Shown in pieces: positions 50,964-59,196 of a stretch of 64,000 nt of DNA (its first letter is position 1; each line of letters starts with the position of its first letter). The position numbers were made by a program, and so were the translations under genes. The DNA is taken from positions 160,916 to 224,915 of the forward strand of contig NZ_KB911594.1 in NCBI RefSeq assembly GCF_000383615.1, written 5' to 3'. The DNA is from Streptomyces canus 299MFChir4.1. GTDB lineage: Bacteria > Actinomycetota > Actinomycetes > Streptomycetales > Streptomycetaceae. The notes below the pieces were generated by a model, which saw only the letters and a list, made by a program, of their open reading frames with translations, searched no databases and had not been told where the DNA came from.

Positions 50964-51866
50964 CTACATCTCCTCGGCTACGTAACTGCGAAGCCAGGTC
51001 CGGAAGTCCGGGCCCAGGTCTTCACGTTCGCATGCGAGTCTGACAATGGCACGCAGATAGTCGCCGCGGTCGCCGGTGTCATAGCGGCGGCCCTTGAAGA
51101 CGACGCCGTGCACGGGGCCGCCGACCTTCTCGTCCTGTGCGAGCTGCTGGAGGGCGTCGGTGAGCTGGATCTCGTTGCCCCGGCCCGGCTCGGTCTTGCG
51201 GAGTACGTCGAAGATGCGCGGGTCGAGGACGTAGCGGCCGATGACCGCGTAGTTCGACGGGGCGTCGGCGGCGTCCGGCTTCTCGACGAGGCCGCTGACC
51301 CTGACGACGTCGCCGTCCTCGGTCTCCTCGACGACGGCACAGCCGTAGAGGTGGATCTGCTCGGGCGCGACCTCCATGAGCGCGATGACGCTGCCGCCGT
51401 GCTGCTCCTGGACCTCGATCATCCGCTTGAGCAGGGGATCGCGGGCGTCGATCAGGTCGTCACCGAGGAGGACGGCGAAGGGCTCGTGGCCCACGTGGGG
51501 GGCCGCGCACAGGACCGCGTGGCCGAGGCCGCGGGGGTCGCCCTGGCGCACGTAGTGCATGGTGGCGAGGTCGCTGGACTCCTGGACCTTGGCGAGCCGA
51601 CTCGCATCGCCCTTCTTCTGGAGGGCGGACTCGAGCTCGTAGTTGCGGTCGAAGTGGTCCTCCAGGGGGCGCTTGTTGCGTCCCGTGATCATGAGGACGT
51701 CGTCGAGGCCCGCCGAGACGGCCTCCTCGACCACGTACTGGATCGCCGGCTTGTCGACCACCGGCAGCATCTCCTTGGGAGTGGCCTTGGTGGCCGGCAG
51801 GAAGCGGGTGCCGAGCCCTGCTGCCGGAATGACAGCCTTGCTGATCCGAGGGTGCGACTGAGTCAT
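50964..51866 (-). CDS. galU: UTP-glucose-1-phosphate uridylyltransferase
   Basis: 300-aa nucleotidyltransferase making UDP-glucose. It begins with AVIPAAGLGTRFLPATKATPKEMLPV, the GalU signature, and carries FAVLLGDDLID, the metal/UTP site, and VVEETEDGDVVRVSGLVEKP. UDP-glucose feeds the galE/galT cycle at 4-6 kb and wall or glycogen synthesis. First gene of the minus-strand run. Confidence 0.95.
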   Translation of the reverse strand: MTQSHPRISKAVIPAAGLGTRFLPATKATPKEMLPVVDKPAIQYVVEEAVSAGLDDVLMITGRNKRPLEDHFDRNYELESALQKKGDASRLAKVQESSDLATMHYVRQGDPRGLGHAVLCAAPHVGHEPFAVLLGDDLIDARDPLLKRMIEVQEQHGGSVIALMEVAPEQIHLYGCAVVEETEDGDVVRVSGLVEKPDAADAPSNYAVIGRYVLDPRIFDVLRKTEPGRGNEIQLTDALQQLAQDEKVGGPVHGVVFKGRRYDTGDRGDYLRAIVRLACEREDLGPDFRTWLRSYVAEEM

Positions 51867-51949
51867 GTCCGCACCCTATCCGGTGCCTTTGCGTGGAATC
51901 TGGGGCTCCGGTTAATAAGCTCTTATATGAGCGTATTGAAAGGGTACGG
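51867..51949. promoter_or_regulatory. Divergent promoter region galU / cyclo-ligase
   Basis: An 83-bp AT-rich gap. On the plus strand TTAATA at about 51913 and TTATAT at about 51923 could serve as promoter boxes, although their spacing is short. AAAGGG precedes the GTG at 51950. Confidence 0.4.
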
Positions 51950-52585
51950 GTGCAGACTTTGAGTCATGTCGGACGTCCCGCCGAGCCTGACAAGCGAACG
52001 TTGCGTCGAGCGTACCTGGCGGTGAGGAACAGGTTGACGGCCGATGACGTGCGGGAAGCCGCTTCCGCGCTGGCCGGCCGGGCCCTTGGGCTGCCCGAGC
52101 TGGCGCGTGCGCGCACGGTGGCGGCGTACGTCTCCGTGGGGAGCGAGCCCGGCACGCTCGCGCTCCTGGACGCGCTGCGCGAGCGGGGCGTGCGGGTCCT
52201 GCTCCCGGCGCTGCTGCCGGACAACGACCTGGACTGGGGCGCCTACACCGGCGAGGGCTCTCTCGCGCGCGTCCAACACGGCGGAAAGATGTCCCTCTTC
52301 GAGCCCTCCGGCGAGCGTCTGGGCCCGGACGCCGTGACCGGTGCCGACGTGGTGCTGCTGCCCGGCCTCGCGGTGGACGGGCGCGGGATGCGCCTGGGGC
52401 GCGGCGGGGGGTCGTACGACCGAGTGCTCGCGCGCCTGGAGCGCGCGGGCGCACGACCGGCGCTGGTGGTGCTCCTGTACGACTCCGAGGTCGTCGCGCA
52501 TGTCCCGGAGGAGACCCACGACCGCCCGGTGCACGCGGTGGTGACGCCGGCGGGCGTGCGCCGCTTCCAGGACCCGGAATGGTGA
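51950..52585 (+). CDS. 5-formyltetrahydrofolate cyclo-ligase
   Basis: 211-aa ATP-dependent enzyme converting 5-formyl- to 5,10-methenyl-tetrahydrofolate. RRAYLAVRNRLT at the start, the ATP loop LLPGLAVDGRGMRLGRGGGSYDRVLARL (GxGxGYYDR-type) and LLYDSEVV are the family motifs. GTG at 51950 is chosen with AAAGGG before it; the frame is open for a further 19 residues. Confidence 0.92.
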   Translation: MQTLSHVGRPAEPDKRTLRRAYLAVRNRLTADDVREAASALAGRALGLPELARARTVAAYVSVGSEPGTLALLDALRERGVRVLLPALLPDNDLDWGAYTGEGSLARVQHGGKMSLFEPSGERLGPDAVTGADVVLLPGLAVDGRGMRLGRGGGSYDRVLARLERAGARPALVVLLYDSEVVAHVPEETHDRPVHAVVTPAGVRRFQDPEW

Positions 52586-52622
52586 AGGGCCCCTCCACGC
52601 GCGCGTGGAGGGGCCCTTCACC
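52581..52622. terminator. Perfect 42-bp palindromic terminator
   Basis: The sequence from 52581 to 52622 is its own reverse complement apart from the central turn, giving a stem of about 19 bp with a GCGC-type loop. It contains the cyclo-ligase stop codon and lies 5 bp before the end of the convergent acylase gene. Confidence 0.88.
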
Positions 52623-52626
52623 GGCC

Positions 52627-55443
52627 TTACGGCTTCAGCACCAGGCTGTCGGTCGTGCTCTTGTCGACGGCGTCGTCCGAGAAGGACCAGTCCAGCAGCT
52701 CGCCCTTGACCCACTTGCCGGTCTGGTCGGTGTAGTGCGCGCTGTAGGCGTGCCCGGAGGCGCCGGTGAGGTTGATCCACTTCGACTTGTCGAGGTCGCC
52801 GAGGTTGACCACCATGCGCATCGACGGGACCCAGACGACGCCGTAGCCGCCTGCGGCGTTCCAGCCGGTCGCGTTGACCGTCGCCTCGCCGCCGCTGAGC
52901 TTCCAGGGGCCGCGGTTGAGCATGTACTGGAGGAAGCCGGGGCCCTCGATGCCCAGCGTCTGGTTCTTCAGGAACAGGCGGTGCAGCCGGCCCCAGCTCC
53001 AGGTGTCGATGTCCTTGCCGAGCTTGGCGGTCAGCTCCCAGCGGGCGTCGATCATGGCGCGCTTGAAGAGCTCGTCGCGGTTGGTGGCCGCGGGGCGGTC
53101 ACCGACGCCCTTGGGGGTCTTCCACCAGTCGCTGTTCTCGTCGTCCATGAGCTTGCGCACGACCTCGAACCAGCGGTCGCCGCCGTCGGGCTGCGCCTGG
53201 TCGGCGTCGCGCTGACCGCACTCGCGGACCTTGTCCGCCTCGTCCGCCGGCCCGATGGTGTTGACCGGGTTCACCCACAGGCACTGGCCCTTGACCCGCA
53301 GCTCCTTGGGCAGCTTGTTGCCGAAGGCGAGCTTGAGGATGTTGCGCCACACGGCGTTGAAGTAGGCGGCCGCGGCCGAGTCGGCGTCCTGGGTGTAGTC
53401 CCAGCCCTCCAGGAGCTCCTGCGCCTGACGGACGTCCTTGTCCTCGACGTCGATCTTCAGCAGCTTGGGCACCAGCAGCTTGGCGATCTCGCTGCTGTTG
53501 TCGAGCTGCATCTGGCGCATGTCGTCGGTGGAGATCTTTCCGCCGCCCTTGATCTTCTGCTCGATCAGGTCGGTGATGCGCTGGCTGCGGGTGCCGTAGC
53601 CCCAGTCCGTGGTGAGCGTGTAGGGGTACTTGTCCTTGTCGACCACGGCCTGGTTGGCGGTGACGATGTAGCCGCGCTCCGGGTTGTACTCGTAGGGCAG
53701 CTCGTCCTGCTCGATGTACTTGCCGGTCCAGGCGTACTTGGGGTCCCAGCCCGGGGCCGGGATGGCGCCGGTGTCGCCCTTGGCGCGGATCGGGATGCGG
53801 CCGGGCAGCGTATAGCCGATGTTCTCGGAGTCGGCGTACACGAGATTCTGCGAGGGCACGTCGAACAGGGCCGCCGCCTCGCGGAACTCGCTCCAGTCCG
53901 ACGCCTTGTCCATCGCGAACACTGCGTCCATGGAGGTGCCGGGGTCGAGCGCGGTCCAGCGCAGGGCGACGCCGTAGCCGTCGCCGCGGTCGGGGGCCGC
54001 GTTGTCGACGGTGGCCTTCTTGCCGACCTTCACCAGTTCGTTGTAGCGGTCGGAGAGCAGCGGGCCGTTGTTCGTCTCACGGACGACGATCTTCTTGGAC
54101 GTGCCGCCGGCGACCTTGATGGTCTCCTCGCGCGTGGTGAAGGGCTTGGTCGTGCCGTCGTAGAGGTAGCCGTCGCCGGAGAGCTTCTCCAGGTAGAGGT
54201 CGGTGACGTCGACCCCGGAGTTCGTCATGCCCCAGGCGATCTTCGCGTTGTGGCCGATGACCACGCCGGGCATGCCCGCGAAGGTGTAGCCGGAGACGTC
54301 GTACTGGCACTTGCTGGAGACGGTCCGGCAGTGCAGGCCCATCTGGTACCAGACGGACGGCAGCGCGGCGGAGAGGTGCGGGTCGTTGGCGAGCAGGGGC
54401 TTGCCGGTGATGGTGTGCGAGCCCGCGACGACCCAGGAGTTGGAGCCGATGCCCTGGCCGTTGACGCCGACGGCGGTGGGAACGTCGTCCAGGACGTTGT
54501 AGAGGCCCGAGAGCTGGCTCTGCAGGGCCGAGGCGGTCGAGGCCGACGTGCCCGTCGCGGTGCCGCTCGTGGACGTTCCGGTGCCGCTCGTGGAGGTGCC
54601 GGTGCCGCCGGAGGAGGTGCCGGTGCCGGACAGGCCGTTCTCCTGCGAGCTGCCGTTCTGCTCGAAGGTCTGGGTCAGTTCGTTGTACTGGCCCTCCTGC
54701 ACGATCGCCTGGTTGCGGCTGTACGGGTACTCCGGGTACAGGTCGGCGATCTGCTTCGGGCCGAGGCGGCTGGTCATCAGGGCGCGGTCGATCTCGTCCT
54801 GCATGTTGCCGCGCAGGTCCCAGGCCATCGCCTTCAGCCACGCCACCGAGTCGACCGGGGTCCACTTCTCGGGCTTGTAGTCGTTCTTGAAGCCGAGCGC
54901 CGCGTACTCCAGGGAGATCGCCTCGCCGCTCTTGCCCTGCAGGTAGGCGTTGACTCCCTTGGCGTAGGCCTGGAGATACTTCTTGGTGGAGGCCGACAGC
55001 TTGGTGTCGTACTCCTTCTTCGCCACCCGGTCCCAGCCCAGCGTGCGCAGGAACTCGTCGTCGTCGACCTGGCCCTTGCCGAACATCTCCGACAGGCGCC
55101 CGGAGGTCATGTGCCGGCGTACGTCCATCTCGTAGAACCGGTCCTGCGCCTGGACGTAGCCCTGGGCCATGAACAGGTCCGCGTCGGAGGAGGCGTAGAT
55201 CTGCGGGATGCCGTAATTGTCGCGCTTGACGTCCACGGGGCCCGACAGGCCCTCGAGTTCGATCGAGCCCTTGGTCTGCGGGAAGGAGGCGCGGACGGTG
55301 CTCACCGACCAGTACCCGCCGTAGGCGACAGCGCCGACGAGGGCCAGTACGAGCACGAGAACGATCAGGCGGGCTCTGCGCCCCTTCTTCCTGCCGGACT
55401 TGCCGGGCTGCTGACCCGATGAGGCGGTGGTGGTGGGGGGCAT
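52627..55443 (-). CDS. Penicillin acylase family amidohydrolase, membrane-anchored
   Basis: 938-aa N-terminal-nucleophile precursor. An uncleaved or lipoprotein-like anchor (about residues 26-44) leads to the alpha chain (about 60-260), a spacer, and the beta chain that should begin at Ser334 in GIGSNSWVVAG, the position of the catalytic Ser after self-cleavage. The beta chain has LANDPHLSAALPSVWYQMGLH. Substrates in the family range from penicillin to acyl-homoserine lactones and echinocandins. A Gly-Thr-Ser low-complexity stretch (about 272-303) just before the cleavage point is unusual. Confidence 0.9.
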   Translation of the reverse strand: MPPTTTASSGQQPGKSGRKKGRRARLIVLVLVLALVGAVAYGGYWSVSTVRASFPQTKGSIELEGLSGPVDVKRDNYGIPQIYASSDADLFMAQGYVQAQDRFYEMDVRRHMTSGRLSEMFGKGQVDDDEFLRTLGWDRVAKKEYDTKLSASTKKYLQAYAKGVNAYLQGKSGEAISLEYAALGFKNDYKPEKWTPVDSVAWLKAMAWDLRGNMQDEIDRALMTSRLGPKQIADLYPEYPYSRNQAIVQEGQYNELTQTFEQNGSSQENGLSGTGTSSGGTGTSTSGTGTSTSGTATGTSASTASALQSQLSGLYNVLDDVPTAVGVNGQGIGSNSWVVAGSHTITGKPLLANDPHLSAALPSVWYQMGLHCRTVSSKCQYDVSGYTFAGMPGVVIGHNAKIAWGMTNSGVDVTDLYLEKLSGDGYLYDGTTKPFTTREETIKVAGGTSKKIVVRETNNGPLLSDRYNELVKVGKKATVDNAAPDRGDGYGVALRWTALDPGTSMDAVFAMDKASDWSEFREAAALFDVPSQNLVYADSENIGYTLPGRIPIRAKGDTGAIPAPGWDPKYAWTGKYIEQDELPYEYNPERGYIVTANQAVVDKDKYPYTLTTDWGYGTRSQRITDLIEQKIKGGGKISTDDMRQMQLDNSSEIAKLLVPKLLKIDVEDKDVRQAQELLEGWDYTQDADSAAAAYFNAVWRNILKLAFGNKLPKELRVKGQCLWVNPVNTIGPADEADKVRECGQRDADQAQPDGGDRWFEVVRKLMDDENSDWWKTPKGVGDRPAATNRDELFKRAMIDARWELTAKLGKDIDTWSWGRLHRLFLKNQTLGIEGPGFLQYMLNRGPWKLSGGEATVNATGWNAAGGYGVVWVPSMRMVVNLGDLDKSKWINLTGASGHAYSAHYTDQTGKWVKGELLDWSFSDDAVDKSTTDSLVLKP

Positions 55444-55736
55444 CGCTGTCCTTGCTGTCCTAACGCGAGCGGCAGGGCGGGCTGTGCTTTTGACGGGGAG
55501 CCTGTGACGCAGGCTCTGCGCGCTGGAGCAACCATAGGCGCAGGGCTCAGGCGGACTTGACGCGGAGTAGGGAACGAACGCGGACGAGCGTTCGATCTCG
55601 CCTCGCGGAGCGTCAAGAAATCGTCAAGAGTTAGGTAAGGTAACGAAGTACTTGGATGTGGAGCCTCACCGCTTCGTGTCCTATGTACGTGACTCACGCG
55701 CGCGTGATGCGGGTGAGCCAGGGAAGGGAACGGCCG
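55444..55736. promoter_or_regulatory. Divergent gap acylase / antiporter with short repeats
   Basis: About 290 bp without a gene. It contains the inverted repeat CGAACGC-ggacga-GCGTTCG (55575-55594), a direct repeat CGTCAAGA (about 55612 and 55622) and a locally AT-rich TAGGTAAGGTAACG. These look like promoter and operator elements, but no consensus is clear. Confidence 0.45.
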
Positions 55737-57242
55737 CTGACTGTCCACCATCTCAACCAGCTCCTGCTCGTCTGCTCGCTCGTCCTGCTCGTCGCCGTGG
55801 CCGCGGTCCGGATCTCCTCGCGCAGCGGGCTCCCCAGCCTGCTCGTGTACCTGGGGATCGGCATCGCCATGGGCCAGGACGGCATCGGCGACATCCACTT
55901 CGACAACGCCGAGCTGACCCAGGTCATCGGGTACGCGGCCCTGGTCGTGATCCTGGCCGAGGGCGGGCTCGGCACGAAGTGGAAGGAGATCAAGCCGGCC
56001 CTGCCGGCCGCCACCGCGCTGGCGCTGGTCGGGGTCGCGGTGAGCGTCGGGGTCACGGCGACGGCCGCGCACTACCTGATCGGGCTGGAATGGCGCCAGG
56101 CGCTCATCATCGGCGCGGTCGTCTCCTCGACGGACGCGGCGGCGGTCTTCTCGGTGCTGCGCAAGATCCCCCTGCCCGCGCGCGTGACGGGCACGCTGGA
56201 GGCCGAGTCGGGCTTCAACGACGCCCCGGTGGTCATCCTGGTGGTCGCCTTCTCCCAGACCGGCCCGGTCGAGCACTGGTACACGCTGATCGCCGAGATA
56301 ACCCTTGAACTGGCCATCGGCGCCGCCCTGGGCATCGCGGTGGGCTGGCTGGGCTCCTGGGGCCTCAGGCACGTCGCCCTGCCCGCCTCCGGCCTCTATC
56401 CGATCGCGGTCATGGCGATCGCCGTCACGGCGTACGCGGCGGGCGCGCTGGCGCACGGCAGTGGGTTCCTCGCCGTCTATCTGGCCTCCATGGTGATGGG
56501 CAACGCCAAACTGCCGCACTGGCCCGCCACCCGCGGTTTCGCCGACGGGCTCGGCTGGATCGCCCAGATCGGCATGTTCGTCCTGCTCGGCCTGCTGGTC
56601 ACCCCGCACGAGCTGGGCGACGACGTCCTGCCCGGGCTCGTCATAGGGCTGGTGCTGACCATGGTGGCGCGGCCGCTGAGCGTCTTCCTGTGCCTGACGC
56701 CGTTCCGGGTGCCGTGGCAGGAGCAGGCGCTCATGTCCTGGGCCGGACTGCGGGGCGCCGTGCCCATCATCCTGGCGACGATCCCCATGGTGAGCGGCAT
56801 CGAGGGCAGTCGCCGCGTCTTCAACATCGTCTTCGTCCTGGTCGTCGTCTACACCCTCGTCCAGGGTCCGACGCTGCCCTGGCTGGCGCGCAAGCTGCGC
56901 CTGGGCGGCGACTCCGACGCCGCCGACCTCGGCATCGAGTCGGCGCCCCTGGAGCGGCTGCGCGGGCACCTGCTGTCCGTCGCGATCCCTGAGGGGTCCC
57001 GGATGCACGGCGTCGAGGTCAACGAGCTGCGGCTGCCGGCCGGGGCCGCGGTCACCCTCGTCGTCCGCGATGGAAAATCGTTCGTTCCGCTGCCCACGAC
57101 CGTGCTGCGGCGCGGGGACGAACTGCTCGTCGTCACCACCGACCCGGTCCGTGACGCCGCCGAGCGGCGGCTGCGCGCGGTGGGCCACGGCGGCAAGCTG
57201 GCCGACTGGCTGGGCACGGGCGGCGCCGACGGCGCACGTTAA
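55737..57242 (+). CDS. Cation/proton antiporter of the CPA1/CPA2 type with RCK_C domain
   Basis: About 501 aa. Around twelve membrane segments in the first 390 residues (VYLGIGIAMGQDGIG, SSTDAAAVFSVLR, GTLEAESGFNDAPVVILV are NhaP-type blocks with the ion-binding Asp pair ND), followed by a cytoplasmic TrkA_C/RCK_C domain (VNELRLPAGAAVTLVVRDG to DELLVVTTD). Potassium/proton exchange is the usual role. The start is uncertain: GTG 55656, ATG 55683 and ATG 55707 are in frame but lack ribosome sites, while CTG at 55737 follows AGGGAAGGG by 8 bases and gives the familiar LTVHHLNQLLLV start. Confidence 0.85.
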   Translation: MTVHHLNQLLLVCSLVLLVAVAAVRISSRSGLPSLLVYLGIGIAMGQDGIGDIHFDNAELTQVIGYAALVVILAEGGLGTKWKEIKPALPAATALALVGVAVSVGVTATAAHYLIGLEWRQALIIGAVVSSTDAAAVFSVLRKIPLPARVTGTLEAESGFNDAPVVILVVAFSQTGPVEHWYTLIAEITLELAIGAALGIAVGWLGSWGLRHVALPASGLYPIAVMAIAVTAYAAGALAHGSGFLAVYLASMVMGNAKLPHWPATRGFADGLGWIAQIGMFVLLGLLVTPHELGDDVLPGLVIGLVLTMVARPLSVFLCLTPFRVPWQEQALMSWAGLRGAVPIILATIPMVSGIEGSRRVFNIVFVLVVVYTLVQGPTLPWLARKLRLGGDSDAADLGIESAPLERLRGHLLSVAIPEGSRMHGVEVNELRLPAGAAVTLVVRDGKSFVPLPTTVLRRGDELLVVTTDPVRDAAERRLRAVGHGGKLADWLGTGGADGAR

Positions 57243-57440
57243 GGGTGTGTTACGCGCCCCCTGTACGATGGGCGCTGACCCCTGATCGAACCAACTCTGC
57301 CTGACGCAGAGCTGGCGCGACCGTATGGCGGCCGAGACATCCCTGAGAGTGGTCTTCGGCATCTACCGCAGTCCGCGCAAGAGGACAGCTCTCGGCGCCC
57401 CCGCACAGGCGCGCTACCAGGCGGCAGAAAGGCACGGGCC

Positions 57441-58709
57441 GTGGCATCCACGGTCACCTCCTCCCGCCCGGGATACGGACAGCTGCTGCGCACCCGCGGC
57501 GCCTGGACGTTCCTGCTCCCCGGCTTCGCGGCACGCCAGCCGTTCGCGATGCTCACCCTCTCCCTCGTGCTGCTCGTGCAGCACACCACCGGCTCGTACG
57601 GCGCGGCGGGCTCCGTCGCGGCCGTCACCGGTGTCTCCATGGCGGTGTTCGCGCCCTACAGCGGCCGTCTCGCGGACCGCTTCGGGCAGCGCGCCGTGCT
57701 GATCCCCGGGGTCCTCGCGCACACCCTGGCGGGCCTGTCCCTGACGGCCCTCGCCCTCACCCACGCGCCCCTGTGGGCGCTGTTCGTCGCGGCCGTGCCC
57801 ACCGGCGCCTCGGTGCCGCAGATCGGGCCCATGGTGCGCGCCCGCTGGGGCGTCAAGCTCCAGGACTCCCCCCTGATGACGACGGCGGCCGCCTTCGAGT
57901 CCGTCACGGACGAGCTGACCTTCGTCTTCGGCCCGCTGCTGGCCACCGCCCTGTGCACCGCCGTCCACCCCGCCGCGGGACTGCTGACGGAGGCGTCGCT
58001 GACGCTGCTGGGCGGTTTGCTGTTCGCCGCGCAGAAGAGCACCCAGCCGACGGTCGCCGCGGCCTGCGGGCACGCACGCGTGGAGCACACCTCGGCGCTG
58101 CGCGTCCCAGCAGTGCGCATCCTGATCGTGATCTTCCTGGGCATCGGTTCCGTCTTCGGCGGCATGCAGGTCTCCCTGGCCGCGTTCAGCGAGTCGATCG
58201 GCGAGCCCGGCCTGAACGGTGTCCTGTACGGCGTCTTCGCCGCGGGCAACATGCTCTCCGGCCTGGTCTGCGGGGCCATCGCCTGGAAGGCGGCCCCCCA
58301 GCGACGCCTGGTCGTCGGCTACGGCGCCCTCGCGCTGACGGCCTCCGGCTTGTGGGCCGCGCACTCGGTGCTCGTCCTGGCCGGCCTCGGCCTGCTGGTC
58401 GGCATATGCATCGCGCCCACCCTGATCACCGGCTACACCCTGGTCGAGAACCTGGTCCCGGCCGGCGCCCGCACCGAGGCCTTCACCTGGCTGACCGGAG
58501 CGGTGGCGCTCGGCCAGGCGGCCGCCGTCACGATCGCCGGGCAACTGGAGGACCGCTTCTGGGGCGGCGCCGGGTTCCTGGTGCCGATGGGCGGCACCCT
58601 GCTCGCCCTGGCGACCCTCGTGGCGCTGCGTTCCCGCCTCGCGACGCGGCCTCGCGGCCGGACCGTCGCGCGTGGCGTCGGTCACCGAGTGCCGGTGGCA
58701 GTGGACTGA
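57441..58709 (+). CDS. Major facilitator superfamily transporter
   Basis: 422-aa permease with twelve predicted membrane segments; the MFS loop motif is SGRLADRFGQRAVLIPG at about residue 73. The second half repeats the fold (GVLYGVFAAGNMLSGL, GLLVGICIAPTLITGY). GTG at 57441. The C-terminal coding region carries the promoter of the downstream fmdB gene. Substrate unknown; a drug or sugar efflux role is common in this subgroup. Confidence 0.87.
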   Translation: MASTVTSSRPGYGQLLRTRGAWTFLLPGFAARQPFAMLTLSLVLLVQHTTGSYGAAGSVAAVTGVSMAVFAPYSGRLADRFGQRAVLIPGVLAHTLAGLSLTALALTHAPLWALFVAAVPTGASVPQIGPMVRARWGVKLQDSPLMTTAAAFESVTDELTFVFGPLLATALCTAVHPAAGLLTEASLTLLGGLLFAAQKSTQPTVAAACGHARVEHTSALRVPAVRILIVIFLGIGSVFGGMQVSLAAFSESIGEPGLNGVLYGVFAAGNMLSGLVCGAIAWKAAPQRRLVVGYGALALTASGLWAAHSVLVLAGLGLLVGICIAPTLITGYTLVENLVPAGARTEAFTWLTGAVALGQAAAVTIAGQLEDRFWGGAGFLVPMGGTLLALATLVALRSRLATRPRGRTVARGVGHRVPVAVD

Positions 58710-58766
58710 TTCTCAGGAATACGTCACTATGGACCATCGTTAGCACTCATTGAGTGAGAGTGCCAG
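58702..58766 (+). promoter_or_regulatory. fmdB promoter with CIRCE-like HrcA operator
   Basis: TTAGCACTC-N9-GAGTGCCAG at 58740-58766 matches the CIRCE consensus (TTAGCACTC-N9-GAGTGCTAA) at 16 of 18 arm positions with exact 9-bp spacing. Upstream, TGGACT (58702-58707) and CACTAT (58725-58730) with a 17-bp spacer form a vegetative-type promoter whose start would lie just before the element, the classical place for HrcA repression of chaperone genes. Confidence 0.8.
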
Positions 58767-58776
58767 GAGGAAGACA

Positions 58777-59097
58777 GTGCCCACCTATCAGTACCAGTGC
58801 ACCGAGTGCGGCGAGGGCCTCGAGGCGGTGCAGAAGTTCACCGACGACGCTCTGACCGAGTGCCCCAACTGCCAGGGTCGCCTCAAGAAGGTGTTCTCCG
58901 CGGTCGGCATCGTCTTCAAGGGCTCCGGCTTCTACCGCAACGACAGCCGCGGCTCCTCGTCGAGCAGCTCGCCGGCGTCGTCGTCCTCGAAGCCGTCGAC
59001 GTCCACCTCGTCGTCCGAGTCGAAGTCGTCCTCCTCGGACACGAAGTCGTCGAGCTCGGGCACCTCGTCCTCGTCCAGCAGCAGCTCCGCCGCGTAG
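58777..59097 (+). CDS. FmdB-type zinc-ribbon protein with poly-Ser tail
   Basis: 106 aa. PTYQYQCTECGEGLEAVQKF and TECPNCQGRLKKVFSAVGIVFKGSGFY give the four Cys of the FmdB zinc ribbon (about residues 8-45) and the conserved GSGFY. After residue 52 the protein is almost only Ser, Lys, Thr and Asp/Glu, a length variable between relatives. GTG at 58777 follows AGGAGG. FmdB proteins are thought to be regulatory; the CIRCE-like site suggests induction by heat shock. Confidence 0.85.
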   Translation: MPTYQYQCTECGEGLEAVQKFTDDALTECPNCQGRLKKVFSAVGIVFKGSGFYRNDSRGSSSSSSPASSSSKPSTSTSSSESKSSSSDTKSSSSGTSSSSSSSSAA

Positions 59098-59196
59098 GTC
59101 TCACTTCCGGAACCCTGTCGTCGTTAGGACGGCGGGGTTCTCGGTGTTTCCGGAGCCGGTCGCCGCGAGTTTTCGGGGCCGGATACTGTGCTGGTC

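Noticed and set aside
52579..55422. 947-aa plus-strand frame opposite the penicillin acylase
   Set aside because: Repetitive Val/Gly/Leu/Arg composition with no motif; shadow of the acylase gene.
57325..57702. 125-aa frame starting before the transporter gene
   Set aside because: Lies mostly out of phase inside the transporter coding region and has Arg/Ser/Pro-rich, non-protein-like composition; the leader part is noted as a finding only.
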